A stretch of 64,000 nt of DNA from Mycolicibacterium gadium. Its GTDB lineage: Bacteria; Actinomycetota; Actinomycetes; Mycobacteriales; Mycobacteriaceae. The stretch covers positions 434,001 through 498,000 of the forward strand of contig NZ_AP022608.1 of the NCBI RefSeq assembly GCF_010728925.1, written 5' to 3'. The number at the start of each line of letters is the position of its first letter. Position 1 is the first letter of the stretch. The translations under genes were made by a program, and so were the position numbers. Shown here in pieces: positions 1-10,031 of the stretch. Below the pieces are notes generated by a model. It was not told where the DNA came from and did not search any database. It saw nothing but the letters and a program-made list of their open reading frames with translations.

Positions 1-1
1 G

Positions 2-1012
2 CCGGTCTCGTACGCGGGCACCGTCACCGAGCACTCCGCCACGCGCAGCGCCGTCGGGCTTTTCGACGTGAGCCACCTCGGCAAGGCGCTGGTGCGCGGC
101 CCTGGCGCGGCCGAGTACGTCAACTCCGCCTTCACCAACGACCTGCGCCGCATCGGACCCGGCAAGGCGCAATACACATTGTGCTGCACCGACTCCGGCG
201 GCGTTGTCGACGATCTCATCGCCTACTACGTTTCCGACGACGAGATCTTCCTGGTGCCCAACGCGGCCAACACCGCCGCCGTCGTCGCCGCATTGAAAGA
301 TCGCGCGCCAGCGGGCCTCACGATCACCGACGAGCACCGGTCGTATGCCGTGCTCGCGGTGCAGGGACCCAAGTCGCCCGAGGTCCTCGGTGCGCTCGGG
401 CTGGCCACGGACATGGACTACATGGGTTATGTCGACGCCGAATTCCGCGGTGTCCCCGTGCGGGTCTGCCGCACCGGCTACACCGGCGAGCACGGCTACG
501 AGCTGCTGCCGCCGTGGGATCGTGCCGACGTCGTGTTCGATGCTCTCATCGACGCGGTCGGTTCGGCCTCCGGAGAGCTGGCCGGTCTGGGCGCACGCGA
601 CACCCTGCGCACCGAGATGGGCTATCCGCTGCACGGCCATGAACTGTCGCTCGACCTGTCGCCGCTGCAGGCGCGCTGCGGCTGGGCCATCGGCTGGAAA
701 AAGGACGCGTTCTGGGGCCGCGACGCGCTGCTGGCGGAAAAGGAGGCCGGACCGCGACGGCTGCTGCGCGGGCTGAAGGCCGTCGGCCGCGGAGTACTGC
801 GGCCCGACCTCACCGTGCTCGACGGAGACCGCCAGATCGGCGTCACGACATCGGGAACCTTCTCTCCGACTTTGAAAGTCGGCATCGCGCTCGCGCTCAT
901 CGACACCGACGCCGAGATCGCCGACGGGCAACACGTGTCGGTCGACGTCCGTGGGCGCGCGCTGGAATGCGAAGTGGTCAAGCCGCCGTTCGTCGAGCCG
1001 AAAACTCGGTAG
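2..1012 (+). CDS. gcvT: Glycine cleavage system T protein (aminomethyltransferase), 5' truncated
   Basis: Transfers the methylene group from the aminomethyl-lipoyl H protein to tetrahydrofolate, releasing ammonia, in glycine catabolism and one-carbon supply. The frame is open from base 2 and about 336 residues are visible. The family is usually 360-380 residues, so roughly the first 40 are outside the window. Family hallmarks seen are FDVSHLGK near the start, [11 protein letters not shown] (folate and aminomethyl pocket), [12 protein letters not shown] and the C-terminal barrel segment [13 protein letters not shown]. It ends 22 bases before ilvE, which appears to carry its own promoter. The protein family is clear; the true start cannot be seen. 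Confidence 0.95.
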   Translation, partial: PVSYAGTVTEHSATRSAVGLFDVSHLGKALVRGPGAAEYVNSAFTNDLRRIGPGKAQYTLCCTDSGGVVDDLIAYYVSDDEIFLVPNAANTAAVVAALKDRAPAGLTITDEHRSYAVLAVQGPKSPEVLGALGLATDMDYMGYVDAEFRGVPVRVCRTGYTGEHGYELLPPWDRADVVFDALIDAVGSASGELAGLGARDTLRTEMGYPLHGHELSLDLSPLQARCGWAIGWKKDAFWGRDALLAEKEAGPRRLLRGLKAVGRGVLRPDLTVLDGDRQIGVTTSGTFSPTLKVGIALALIDTDAEIADGQHVSVDVRGRALECEVVKPPFVEPKTR

Positions 1013-1022
1013 TCAGCGGATA

Positions 1023-1028
1023 TACAAT
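1023..1028 (+). promoter_or_regulatory. Putative -10 element of a leaderless ilvE transcript
   Basis: TACAAT fits the mycobacterial -10 pattern TANNNT and lies exactly six bases before the ilvE ATG, which puts the expected +1 on the start codon. No Shine-Dalgarno sequence precedes that ATG. Inference from position and sequence only. Confidence 0.5.
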
Positions 1029-1034
1029 CGCTGC

Positions 1035-2141
1035 ATGACTGACGGCCCCCTCGAGTTCACGGTAGAGCGCAACGCAACTCCGGCGACTGACGAGGTACGG
1101 GCATCGATACTGGCCAATCCCGGATTCGGCCAGTTCCACACCGACCACATGGTGTCGATCGACTACGCGGAAGGCAAAGGCTGGTACGACGCGCGGGTCG
1201 TCCCGTACGGCCCGATCGAACTCGATCCGTCAGCGATCGTGCTGCATTACGCCCAGGAGATCTTCGAGGGTCTCAAGGCGTATCGGTGGGCGGACGGGTC
1301 CATCGTGTCGTTCCGGCCCGAGTCCAACGCCAGGCGGCTGAAGACCTCGGCGAAGCGGCTGGCCATTCCCGAACTGCCCGAAGAGGTGTTCATCGAGTCG
1401 CTGCGCCAACTGATCGCCGTCGACGAGCAGTGGGTGCCCGCGGCCGGCGGCGAAGAGTCGCTGTATCTGCGACCGTTCACCATCGCCACCGAACCGGGTC
1501 TCGGCGTGCGGCCGGCCAAGGAGTACCGGTACATGGTCATCGGCTCGCCGGCCGGCGCGTACTTCAAGGGTGGCATCAAGCCGGTCAGCGTGTGGCTGTC
1601 GACCGAGTACGTGCGGGCCTGCCCCGGCGGCACGGGTGCGGCCAAGTTCGGCGGCAACTACGCTGCGTCGCTGCTCGCGCAGGCGCAGGCCGTCGAGCAC
1701 GACTGCGATCAGGTGGTGTGGCTGGACGCGGCGGAGCGCCGTTACGTCGAAGAGATGGGTGGAATGAACCTGTTCTTCGTGTTCGGCACCGGGGGATCGG
1801 CGCGCCTGGTCACTCCCGAGTTGAGCGGCTCGATACTCCCCGGTGTCACCCGAGATTCGTTGCTGCAGTTGGCAAGCGACGCCGGATTTGCCGTCGAGGA
1901 ACGCAAGATCGACATCGACGAGTGGCAGAAGAAGGTGGCGGCGGGCGAGATCACCGAGGTGTTCGCGTGTGGCACGGCCGCGGTCATCACACCCGTTGCC
2001 CACGTCAAGCACGCCGACGGTGAGTTCACCATCGCCGACGGTGGTCCCGGCGAGATCACCATGGCGCTGCGCGACACGTTGACCGGAATCCAGCGCGGCA
2101 TGTTCGCCGACACGCACGGCTGGATGGCGCGCCTGAACTGA
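1035..2141 (+). CDS. ilvE: Branched-chain amino acid aminotransferase
   Basis: PLP-dependent fold-type IV transaminase performing the last step of leucine, isoleucine and valine synthesis with glutamate as amino donor. The product is 368 residues, matching the mycobacterial enzyme. The PLP lysine is expected at K204 in [25 protein letters not shown] (about 71-83) and [14 protein letters not shown] are further family motifs. The frame is open further upstream into gcvT, but the ATG at 1035 begins the conserved MTDGPLEF N-terminus and sits just after a -10-like TACAAT, so it is preferred. A strong hairpin follows the stop. Confidence 0.95.
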   Translation: MTDGPLEFTVERNATPATDEVRASILANPGFGQFHTDHMVSIDYAEGKGWYDARVVPYGPIELDPSAIVLHYAQEIFEGLKAYRWADGSIVSFRPESNARRLKTSAKRLAIPELPEEVFIESLRQLIAVDEQWVPAAGGEESLYLRPFTIATEPGLGVRPAKEYRYMVIGSPAGAYFKGGIKPVSVWLSTEYVRACPGGTGAAKFGGNYAASLLAQAQAVEHDCDQVVWLDAAERRYVEEMGGMNLFFVFGTGGSARLVTPELSGSILPGVTRDSLLQLASDAGFAVEERKIDIDEWQKKVAAGEITEVFACGTAAVITPVAHVKHADGEFTIADGGPGEITMALRDTLTGIQRGMFADTHGWMARLN

Positions 2142-2149
2142 CACGAGAC

Positions 2150-2172
2150 GGGGACCCCACCGTGGGGTCCCC
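2150..2172. terminator. Strong palindromic hairpin between convergent ilvE and DUF732 gene
   Basis: GGGGACCCCAC and GTGGGGTCCCC form an 11-bp perfect inverted repeat around a single central base, nine bases after the ilvE stop and about 20 bases from the opposing gene's stop. There is no T-tract, so it may act as a bidirectional, non-canonical (I-shaped) terminator or as RNA end protection. Confidence 0.6.
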
Positions 2173-2192
2173 GCCTGTCTGTTGAGAGTGCG

Positions 2193-2531
2193 TCAGCCGA
2201 GCGCGGCCTCGTGTTCGGGGCAGTAGGTGGCGACGGCGGCGCCGACGAAGAACGCGGAATCCTCCTGCACCAGGTCGGTGGTGTCAGAGACGGAGCCGAC
2301 GGCGTCGTACAGCGACTGGCCCTGATCGAACATCACGCAGACGTCGTACGCGAGGCTGACGGCCTCCTCGGTCGACGGCGGCTGGATGCCCTCGTCGGTG
2401 AGCACGCTGACGAACATGTCGTCGGTGGTGGTCGCTCCTGCCATGCCCGCGCCGACGAGCGCGGCGATGCCCAGGCTGGAGGCGGCGGCGGCAGCGGCGA
2501 TGGCCGCGGTGAGGTGACGGAAGGTGGGCAT
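2193..2531 (-). CDS. Small secreted DUF732-family protein
   Basis: A 112-residue exported protein of unknown function. The first 33 residues are a basic, Ala-rich signal peptide ending near GAGMAGA. The mature part, beginning TTTDDMFVS, has the DUF732 look of many small mycobacterial secreted proteins, with two cysteines (in YDVCVMFD and TYCPEH) that could form a disulfide. GAGG lies upstream of the ATG, which supports this start over the much longer open frame that continues into cobS. It follows cobS by 107 bases on the same strand and may have its own promoter. Function unknown. Confidence 0.8.
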   Translation of the reverse strand: MPTFRHLTAAIAAAAAASSLGIAALVGAGMAGATTTDDMFVSVLTDEGIQPPSTEEAVSLAYDVCVMFDQGQSLYDAVGSVSDTTDLVQEDSAFFVGAAVATYCPEHEAALG

Positions 2532-2638
2532 TGCGGTTCCTCTTCGTTTTAGGACGGACGGGTGGTCGATCTTCCCGGTGGGGTAGGAAGAGACTCCGAT
2601 ACCGCGCTTGACGAATTCTTGACAGATTCTTGGAGCCG

Positions 2639-3370
2639 CTAGGACGGCCCGATCGCCAGTCCGACGGCGGCCACCGTCGTCGTGATCTCGACCGCCGCTC
2701 CCAGCACATCGCCGGTGATACCGCCGAACCGGCGCACGCAATGCGCGACCAGCGCGGCGCCGAGGGCCAACGCAACCAGCACGGCCACCGGACCCTGCCA
2801 CGGCCGCGGACCGGCCACGAGGGCCGCCGCCGCAACCGCCACCACCCACAGCCCGGCCACCGCGATCGGCTGGGTGCCCGCGACCATCTTGCCGAGTGAA
2901 CTCCCCGCGGCGGCGGGCACCGAACGCCGGCACGCCAGCACCGCGGCGACCCGGCCCGCGGTCACCGCGACGATCACCGCGACGGGGCCGCAGGTCGTGA
3001 ACGCGAATGCCTGCGTCAGGACGACGACCACCAACGCCGCGACGCCGAACGGCCCGGCCGACCCGTCGCGCATCACCGTCAAAGCCGTGGCGGGCGGGCC
3101 GTAGCAGCCGAGCCCGTCGGCGGTGTCGGAGAGCCCATCGGCATGCAGCCCGCGGGTGGCGAGCAGCAGCACCGCGACCGCGAGCACGCCACCCAACGGA
3201 TTCGCCGATCCGAAGGCCCACTCCGACGCCCACACCGTTGCGGCGGCTACGGCCCCCAGCGCGATGCCCACCAACGGCAGCGCGGACAGCGCCCCCCGGC
3301 CGAACGGTGCCGTCGAACGCACCGGGAGCACGGTCCCGAATGCCAGCGCCCCGGCGACCGAACGGATCAC
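2639..3370 (-). CDS. cobS: Adenosylcobinamide-GDP ribazoletransferase (cobalamin synthase)
   Basis: Membrane enzyme that joins adenosylcobinamide-GDP to alpha-ribazole (or its phosphate), the last step of the adenosylcobalamin nucleotide-loop pathway. The product is 243 residues with several hydrophobic helices. The family motif [16 protein letters not shown] is present, as are RDGSAGPFG and [13 protein letters not shown]. The GTG start at 3370 overlaps the cobT stop in a GTGA arrangement, so translation is probably coupled; an open frame extends upstream but is antisense overlap with cobT. Last gene of the DUF3043-cobU-cobT-cobS block. Confidence 0.92.
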   Translation of the reverse strand: MIRSVAGALAFGTVLPVRSTAPFGRGALSALPLVGIALGAVAAATVWASEWAFGSANPLGGVLAVAVLLLATRGLHADGLSDTADGLGCYGPPATALTVMRDGSAGPFGVAALVVVVLTQAFAFTTCGPVAVIVAVTAGRVAAVLACRRSVPAAAGSSLGKMVAGTQPIAVAGLWVVAVAAAALVAGPRPWQGPVAVLVALALGAALVAHCVRRFGGITGDVLGAAVEITTTVAAVGLAIGPS

Positions 3371-4419
3371 TGCTTCGCGGGTGCCTGGGTGATGCCGGCT
3401 TCGTCGAACGTCGCCATCGACGCCAGCGTCGCCACCGCGGCCCGCACGATCGTCAGCGCGACCGCGGCGCCGGTGCCTTCGCCGAGACGCATCTGCAGGT
3501 CGACGATCGGCTCGAGCTCCAGCTTGCACAGCGCCTGCGCATGCGCGGGTTCGGTGGACCGGTGGCCGGCCTGCCACCACTGCCGGGCGCCGGGTGCGAG
3601 CTTGTCGGCCACCAGCGCCGCGGCCGTCACCACGACGCCGTCGAGCAGCACGGGCGTGCGCCGGACGGCGGCCTGTGCGCAGAATGCCGCCATCGCCGCC
3701 AGGTCGGCCCCACCGCAGACCCGCAGCAGCGCAACGGGATCGCGGGCACCGCGGCTCCGAAACAAGGCGTCTCTGATGGCGGCGGTCTTGCGGGCCCATC
3801 CGGCGTCGTCCACGCCGGTGCCCCGGCCGACCACCGCGACCGGTTCGGAGTCGGTCAGTACGGCGATCAAAGTCGTTGCGGGCGTGGTGTTTCCGATACC
3901 CATGTCACCGACGATGAGAATGTCCGCGCCCGAGTCGACCTCTTCGTCGGCGATTCGGCGCCCGGCGTCGAGCGCCGCTATCACCTCGTCGCCGGTCAGC
4001 GCGTCCTCGACGGCGATGTTGCCGCTGCTGCGGCGCACCTTGTGTGCACCGATGGACGGCGCGAACGGCTCGTCGGAATCGACGGCGACATCCACCACGC
4101 GGACGGTCGCGCCCGCCGCTTCGGCGAGGATGTTGATGGCGGCGCCGCCGGCATCGAAGTTGGCGACCATCTGAGCGGTGACCTCGGCGGGAAACGCAGA
4201 GACCCCGGCCGCCGCGACGCCGTGGTCGCCGGCGAACACCACCACCCGGGCTCGCTCGAACTGCCGGGGCGGACACGCACCCTGGCATGACGCCACCCAG
4301 ACCGAGAGGTCCTCGAGCCGGCCAAGCGAGCCAGGCGGTTTGGTCAAGCGCTGCTGGCGGGCGCGCGCAGCGACGGCGACGTCGGGGTCGGGTGGTGAGA
4401 CGGTCTCGAAGTCCGTCAT
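3367..4419 (-). CDS. cobT: Nicotinate-nucleotide--dimethylbenzimidazole phosphoribosyltransferase
   Basis: Makes alpha-ribazole 5'-phosphate from nicotinate mononucleotide and dimethylbenzimidazole, supplying the lower ligand for CobS. 350 residues, the usual length. Recognisable segments are [12 protein letters not shown] near the N-terminus, [21 protein letters not shown], and [11 protein letters not shown], whose glutamate is the catalytic base in this family. The ATG overlaps the cobU TGA (ATGA) and the stop overlaps the cobS GTG, so the three genes form one translationally coupled unit. Confidence 0.95.
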   Translation of the reverse strand: MTDFETVSPPDPDVAVAARARQQRLTKPPGSLGRLEDLSVWVASCQGACPPRQFERARVVVFAGDHGVAAAGVSAFPAEVTAQMVANFDAGGAAINILAEAAGATVRVVDVAVDSDEPFAPSIGAHKVRRSSGNIAVEDALTGDEVIAALDAGRRIADEEVDSGADILIVGDMGIGNTTPATTLIAVLTDSEPVAVVGRGTGVDDAGWARKTAAIRDALFRSRGARDPVALLRVCGGADLAAMAAFCAQAAVRRTPVLLDGVVVTAAALVADKLAPGARQWWQAGHRSTEPAHAQALCKLELEPIVDLQMRLGEGTGAAVALTIVRAAVATLASMATFDEAGITQAPAKQ

Positions 4420-4961
4420 CCCCCTGCCCCCGGCGCGCCGTCCTTGACGGTGACGGGCTGCCCGGCGACGACCAGGACCACGCGGTCACACACCGCGGCG
4501 AGTCGCTGATTGAGGGCGCCCAGTTCGTCGGCGAACCGTCGGCCCGACGTCGTCGCGGGCACGACGGTCAGCCCAACCTCGGGAGACACCAGGGCCAACG
4601 CAGAGCCGAACGAGTCCACCGCATCGACCAGGTCGTCGACGTGGGCCGACACCGATCCGTCAGTCCACGCGCCCGTTCGATCCATAGCCGCAGTCAGCCA
4701 GGCTCCGATGTCGTCGACGACCGTCGGGGTGGAGTCTTCGCGCAACTGCGTTGCGACGTCGGCGGTTTCGACCGTGGACCAGTTCGCGGGCCGGCGCCGG
4801 CGGTGTGCCGCCACTCGCGCCGACCACTCGACGTCACCGTCCGCCGCGGGGCCGGTGGCCAGGTAGCGCACGGCCGCCGTCGCATCGACCGATTCGGCGA
4901 TCGCCGACTCCGCCCATTGCGATTTTCCCGACCGGATGCCACCGAGCACCAGGATGCGCAC
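4416..4961 (-). CDS. cobU: Adenosylcobinamide kinase / cobinamide-phosphate guanylyltransferase
   Basis: Bifunctional enzyme that phosphorylates adenosylcobinamide and then transfers GMP from GTP, giving the AdoCbi-GDP used by CobS. 181 residues from the GTG at 4961, giving the typical N-terminus [17 protein letters not shown], whose GGIRSGKS (residues 6-13) is the P-loop. VVDDIGAWL and the end VVAGQPVTV also fit. The frame is open upstream to about 5075 but that part overlaps the preceding gene and has no family similarity. In M. tuberculosis I recall cobU lying elsewhere; here it heads cobTS. Confidence 0.92.
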   Translation of the reverse strand: MRILVLGGIRSGKSQWAESAIAESVDATAAVRYLATGPAADGDVEWSARVAAHRRRRPANWSTVETADVATQLREDSTPTVVDDIGAWLTAAMDRTGAWTDGSVSAHVDDLVDAVDSFGSALALVSPEVGLTVVPATTSGRRFADELGALNQRLAAVCDRVVLVVAGQPVTVKDGAPGAGG

Positions 4962-4978
4962 CAGGGTGTCAGGTTTCG

Positions 4979-5668
4979 TCAACTGACACTTGCGCCGCGT
5001 TCCACCTGCGGCCGGGGTGCGCGCATGCGGCGCAGCTGCGAGGCGCGGCTGGCCGCGTAAAAGCCTAATTTCCAACCGGATTCGGTGTTCTCCGGGAATT
5101 TTGCATCAACCAGCCTGTTGGCCTTGCGGCCCAGGATGAATCCGTCGATCACCATGATGAGGACCAGCACCAGCATCGCGGGGGAGATCAGCTGCTGCAC
5201 CTGCACCGACGGCACCGAGAGCATCACGAAGATCAGCCCGAGCGCGGCAGGCATGAACAGGCCCAGCACGTTGCGGCGCGAGTCGACGATGTCGCGGACA
5301 TACCGGCGGACCGGCCCTTTGTCCCGGGGCAGCAGGTAGGCGTCATCGCCGGCCATCATCTTCTCGCGGCGCTGAGCCATGTCGGCGCGACGCGTGAGCT
5401 TCTCGGCCTTGCGCTCTTCCTTGCTCAGCTTGGTGCGCGCTTCCTTGCGGCGTTTGCGCGCCTCGGCGGCGGTCATCGGGGCAGGCGCCACCGGCCCGCG
5501 CTTGCGCGTGGCCTCGCTGCGCTTGGGTGTCGGACGGCCCTTGGGCGCGGTGGTCCCGGACTCCCCGGAGCCTGTGGCAGTGTCCTCGAGGCCGGCGTCG
5601 GGGGTGTCTTCGGACACATCCGAATCGAGTGTCCGCGAGTTGTCTTTCTTTCGGCCCAGCAGGTTCAC
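4979..5668 (-). CDS. DUF3043 membrane protein
   Basis: A 229-residue protein of unknown function. The N-terminal 120 residues are strongly charged and low-complexity, with KRSEATRKRG and KLSKEERKAEKLTRRADMAQ (likely helical). Two adjacent membrane helices follow, around NVLGLFMPAALGLIFV and AMLVLVLIMVIDGF, then a basic tail. This is the DUF3043 pattern found across actinobacteria. The GTG start at 5668 gives the conserved NLLGRKK N-terminus and lies seven bases after TAATCT, suggesting a leaderless mRNA. It precedes cobU by 17 bases and so probably leads the cob operon; whether it is functionally linked is unknown. Confidence 0.85.
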   Translation of the reverse strand: MNLLGRKKDNSRTLDSDVSEDTPDAGLEDTATGSGESGTTAPKGRPTPKRSEATRKRGPVAPAPMTAAEARKRRKEARTKLSKEERKAEKLTRRADMAQRREKMMAGDDAYLLPRDKGPVRRYVRDIVDSRRNVLGLFMPAALGLIFVMLSVPSVQVQQLISPAMLVLVLIMVIDGFILGRKANRLVDAKFPENTESGWKLGFYAASRASQLRRMRAPRPQVERGASVS

Positions 5669-5675
5669 GCCTGCC

Positions 5676-5681
5676 AGATTA
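5676..5681 (-). promoter_or_regulatory. Putative -10 element for DUF3043-cobUTS
   Basis: Read on the minus strand this is TAATCT (TANNNT), seven bases before the GTG at 5668. The geometry predicts transcription starting at the start codon. Inference. Confidence 0.4.
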
Positions 5682-5796
5682 CTTCCGTCCGCATTCGTGG
5701 CCGGCGGGACCTGGGGACAAACTCGGGAATAGGGCCGGGACAAGGTACCGTTGAGCTAGTACGCCGCACATTTGATGAGGCTTTACAGGAGACGTA

Positions 5797-6159
5797 ATGA
5801 CTGTTCAGGGAGAGTCGGCCACCGAGACCGCCACCCATGGCGCGAAGCTGACCGATGCCGCCGCAGCCAAGGCCAAGGCGCTGCTCGACCAGGAGGGCCG
5901 CGACGACTTGGCCCTGCGTATCGCCGTGCAGCCGGGTGGCTGCGCCGGACTGCGCTACAACCTGTTCTTCGACGACCGGACCTTGGACGGCGATGTGACC
6001 GCCGAGTTCGGCGGCGTGGCATTGACGATCGACCGGATGAGCGCGCCCTACGTCGAGGGGGCCGTCATCGACTTCGTCGACACCATTGAGAAGCAGGGTT
6101 TCACCATCGACAACCCGAACGCCACCGGTTCTTGCGCCTGCGGCGATTCGTTCAACTGA
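5797..6159 (+). CDS. A-type iron-sulfur carrier (HesB/IscA/ErpA family)
   Basis: A 120-residue Fe-S cluster carrier that would accept clusters from a scaffold and deliver them to apo-proteins. The three cluster-binding cysteines are present: one in QPGGCAGLRY and two in the C-terminal GSCACGDSF (CxC). A good SD (AGGAG) lies eight bases before the ATG. It is divergent from the DUF3043-cob block and its stop lies two bases from the stop of the converging membrane-protein gene. Equivalent to the M. tuberculosis Rv2204c type. The family is certain; which IscA subtype it represents is not resolvable here. Confidence 0.92.
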   Translation: MTVQGESATETATHGAKLTDAAAAKAKALLDQEGRDDLALRIAVQPGGCAGLRYNLFFDDRTLDGDVTAEFGGVALTIDRMSAPYVEGAVIDFVDTIEKQGFTIDNPNATGSCACGDSFN

Positions 6160-6160
6160 T

Positions 6161-6835
6161 TCAGTACTGCCCGGCCGTTCGCGGCAGATAAGAGCAGACC
6201 AGCACCTCGCCGCCCTGGGCGAGCAGTTGGGCCACGCCCTGCTGTTCACCTTCGGCGCGTGGCTGGCCACGGCGCGAGGTGCCTGACGGCTCGACGCGCA
6301 TGGTGAACAGCACCTGCGCCTGATGGGGTGACCACATCACGATCTTGTCGATCGAAGTCACCTCGGCGCGCCCGTATTGCTGCCGGAAGGCGTCGCTGGC
6401 CAGGCTGGCGAGCGCCAAGTCGGAGCGCTTCTCCTTGACCGCGTCGAACATCCCACACAAGGTGTGCCTGGCGACGGTCTCGTCGTCGCCGTTGGTCATC
6501 GCATCCAGGTACTGCTGAATCGCGGTCTTGGCCGCATCGTCGGACAGCGTGCCCGAAGCCGACGACGCCCCGTCACTGCCGCGGGCGGCTAGCACGATCC
6601 CCGTCACTGTGGCAGCGACGACGAGAACAGCGATCAGCGCGCCCACGATCAGCGGCCAGCGCCGCCTTTTCCGGTACTGCACCGGCGGCGGGAGCATTCC
6701 CGGGTACGAAGGCTGCGCATTGTCCGGATAGGGCTCCGCAAAGGGCTGTTGGGGAAATGGTTGCGGCCCCGTGTTCGGATACATTTGCGGGCCGGCCGGT
6801 CCAGCGCCGTATTCGGGCGGGTACGGACCGGACAT
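6161..6835 (-). CDS. Single-pass membrane protein with Pro-rich N-terminus
   Basis: A 224-residue protein of unknown function. Residues 1-55 are rich in Pro, Tyr, Gln and Gly and end in the basic stretch YRKRRRW. One membrane helix follows (about 60-82, PLIVGALIAVLVVAATVTGI). The extracytoplasmic part contains a DUF4878-like alpha+beta region (AIQQYLDAMTNGDDETVA) with two cysteines (TLCGMF, LVCSYL). GGGGAG precedes the ATG. Orthologous in position to M. tuberculosis Rv2203. A secreted-side NTF2-like domain is plausible, but the ligand is unknown. Confidence 0.8.
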   Translation of the reverse strand: MSGPYPPEYGAGPAGPQMYPNTGPQPFPQQPFAEPYPDNAQPSYPGMLPPPVQYRKRRRWPLIVGALIAVLVVAATVTGIVLAARGSDGASSASGTLSDDAAKTAIQQYLDAMTNGDDETVARHTLCGMFDAVKEKRSDLALASLASDAFRQQYGRAEVTSIDKIVMWSPHQAQVLFTMRVEPSGTSRRGQPRAEGEQQGVAQLLAQGGEVLVCSYLPRTAGQY

Positions 6836-6975
6836 ATATTTGCTCCCCAGAAGTGTGCTTCGGAATTGGTCTGTCTACAGTGGCCCAACGGGCACTCGTA
6901 CGCAGGTTAGCGCACGTTGGGCGGAGGCCCGCTGAGTAACGTTTATGTAGACGGCTTAACGAACGAAGGGTGTGA

Positions 6976-7965
<990 letters not shown>

Positions 7966-7982
7966 TCGGGTCGCGCTTCCTT

Positions 7983-9926
7983 CTACAGCTGGACGGGGTA
8001 GGTCGGCTCGCTGATCTGCGGGGTCACGCTGTGCTCGACGAAGATGGCGTGCCACAGCATGAAGATCAGCACGGTCCACAGCCGTCGGCTGTGATCGCTT
8101 GTGCCGCTGCGGTGTTCGTCGAGCATCCGCGTGACCGCCGAGAGATCGACTAGCTCGCCTGCCTGTGACGTCGCGACCGTCCGATATGCCCAGTCCTGCA
8201 GCTCGCCTGCCTGCAGCCAGTGCCGGATCGGTACGGGAAAGCCGAGCTTCGGCCGGTTGAGCACGTGCGCGGGCACGATCGGTTCCAGTGCCCGGCGCAG
8301 CGCGAACTTGGTGGTGGTTCGGGTGATCTTCTGGTCCAGCGGAAGACGCGACGCCACCGCGAAGACCTCTGGGTCCAGGAACGGCACCCGTAACTCGAGT
8401 GAGTTGGCCATCGTCATCTTGTCGGCCTTGACCAGGATGTCGCCACGCAGCCACGTGAACAGATCGATGTGCTGCATACGGGCCACCGGATCCCAGCCGT
8501 CGGATGCCGAGTACACCGGCGCAGTGACGTCGGTGTGCGTCCATTCCTGGCGGAAGCCGGGCAGGACCGCGCGCAGTTGTGTGTCCGAGAAGCTGCGCGC
8601 GTTGCCGTAGTAACGCTCCTCGAGCGTCAGCGATCCTCGGTGCAGCAGGCTTTTCCCGCGCATGCGGTCGGGCAGCGGTCGCGACGCGCGGCCAAGGGAC
8701 CGTCGCACCGGTCGCGGCAGATAGTCAAATGGGCGCAGCGACAACGGTTCCCGGTAGATCGTGTAACCACCGAACAGTTCGTCGGCGCCCTCACCGGACA
8801 GCACGACCTTGACGTGCTTACGGGCCTCGCGGGCAATGAAGAACAACGGGACCAACGCCGGGTCGGCGACGGGTTCGTCCAGGTACCAGACGATTTCGGG
8901 TAGCGCCGCGACGAACTCCGCCTGGCTGACCACCTTGGTGACGTGCCGCGCGCCGATGGCTTCGGCCGAGGCAACGGCGACGTCGACCTCCGAGTAACCC
9001 TCGCGTTCGAAACCCGTCGTGAACGTGATCAGTCGCGGGTTGTGCCGCATGGCCAGCGCCGCGATCGCCGTCGAGTCGATTCCGCCGGACAGGAACGCGC
9101 CCACTGTGACGTCCGCGCGCATGTGCTTGGCCACCGAGTCCTCCAGGACGGCGGTGATCTCGTCGTAGCGTGCGCGTTCGCCGCCGGACGTGAACTCGAC
9201 CGCGCTGAACCGCGGGGTGAAGTACCGGGTGACCTCGGGTGGCTTGCCTGGGCGCACGCGGGTACAACTGCCCGATTCGAGCCTGCGCACACCGCGGTGC
9301 AGCGTCTCGGGTTCCGGCACATACTGCAGCACCGTGTAGTGCTGCACGGCGCGTTCGTCGATACCGAGATCGATACCGACGACCCCGGCGAGATCCAGCA
9401 GGCACTTCTTCTCGCTACCGAATACGGTGCCGCCCCCACCGGTCGCCATGTACAGCGGCTTGATGCCGAAAGGGTCGCGGGCGCAGAATAATTCGCCCTC
9501 GACGGTGTCCCACAGCGCGAACGCGAACATGCCGCGAAGCCGGGTCAGCGCTTCGGTGCCCCAGTAGTGATAGGCGGCGACGATCGCCTCGCTGTCGCCG
9601 TCGGTGGCGAACACGGCGCCATGCTCGGCGCTCAGTTGCTCCCGCAACTCGAGGTAGTTGTAGATCTCACCGTTGAACACCAGGACGTACCGGTCCGGGG
9701 ACTCCGGCGGGCCCCAGCGCAGCGGCTGGTGGCTGTGGGCGATGTCGATGATCGACAGCCGGTTGAACCCGAGCACGGTGGTGGGGTGCTCGGCGTCGTC
9801 GGACCAGGTACCGGGTTCGTCGGGGCCGCGATGACGCATGAGGTGCGACGCGCCCGATACCGCGGCGACAAGGTCGCCGGCCACCTCAGCGGACGGGTCG
9901 GTTACCAGGGCCAGCAGTCCGCACAC
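7983..9926 (-). CDS. asnB: Glutamine-hydrolysing asparagine synthetase
   Basis: ATP-dependent amidation of aspartate with glutamine as nitrogen donor. 647 residues. The N-terminal class II glutamine amidotransferase uses Cys2 (MCGLLALV) after Met removal, with RGPDEPGTW and NGEIYNYLELR. The C-terminal synthetase carries the PP-loop FLSGGIDSTAIAAL around residue 260 and SGEGADELFGGY. The GTG start is fixed by the need for Cys at position 2. A CATACT hexamer six bases upstream suggests a leaderless transcript. Divergent from ctaC. The family also includes amidotransferases of other substrates, but the length and neighbourhood match mycobacterial AsnB. Confidence 0.93.
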   Translation of the reverse strand: MCGLLALVTDPSAEVAGDLVAAVSGASHLMRHRGPDEPGTWSDDAEHPTTVLGFNRLSIIDIAHSHQPLRWGPPESPDRYVLVFNGEIYNYLELREQLSAEHGAVFATDGDSEAIVAAYHYWGTEALTRLRGMFAFALWDTVEGELFCARDPFGIKPLYMATGGGGTVFGSEKKCLLDLAGVVGIDLGIDERAVQHYTVLQYVPEPETLHRGVRRLESGSCTRVRPGKPPEVTRYFTPRFSAVEFTSGGERARYDEITAVLEDSVAKHMRADVTVGAFLSGGIDSTAIAALAMRHNPRLITFTTGFEREGYSEVDVAVASAEAIGARHVTKVVSQAEFVAALPEIVWYLDEPVADPALVPLFFIAREARKHVKVVLSGEGADELFGGYTIYREPLSLRPFDYLPRPVRRSLGRASRPLPDRMRGKSLLHRGSLTLEERYYGNARSFSDTQLRAVLPGFRQEWTHTDVTAPVYSASDGWDPVARMQHIDLFTWLRGDILVKADKMTMANSLELRVPFLDPEVFAVASRLPLDQKITRTTTKFALRRALEPIVPAHVLNRPKLGFPVPIRHWLQAGELQDWAYRTVATSQAGELVDLSAVTRMLDEHRSGTSDHSRRLWTVLIFMLWHAIFVEHSVTPQISEPTYPVQL

Positions 9927-9932
9927 CGCGCC

Positions 9933-9938
9933 AGTATG
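9933..9938 (-). promoter_or_regulatory. Putative -10 element of a leaderless asnB transcript
   Basis: On the minus strand this reads CATACT, six bases before the asnB GTG; no Shine-Dalgarno sequence is visible between. Inference from geometry. Confidence 0.4.
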
Positions 9939-10031
9939 CCTAATGACTGACCTGTGTCGAGACCTGCGTCCGGAGGTGGTCTACGCTGCGTAGTATTCGG
10001 CTTTCTGTCCCGACTTCTAGGAGGCGCCAGC

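Noticed and set aside
5669..5796. Possible cobalamin riboswitch controlling the cob genes
   Set aside because: The gap to the divergent Fe-S carrier gene is only 128 bases and no B12-box-like sequence is visible; a leaderless start fits better.
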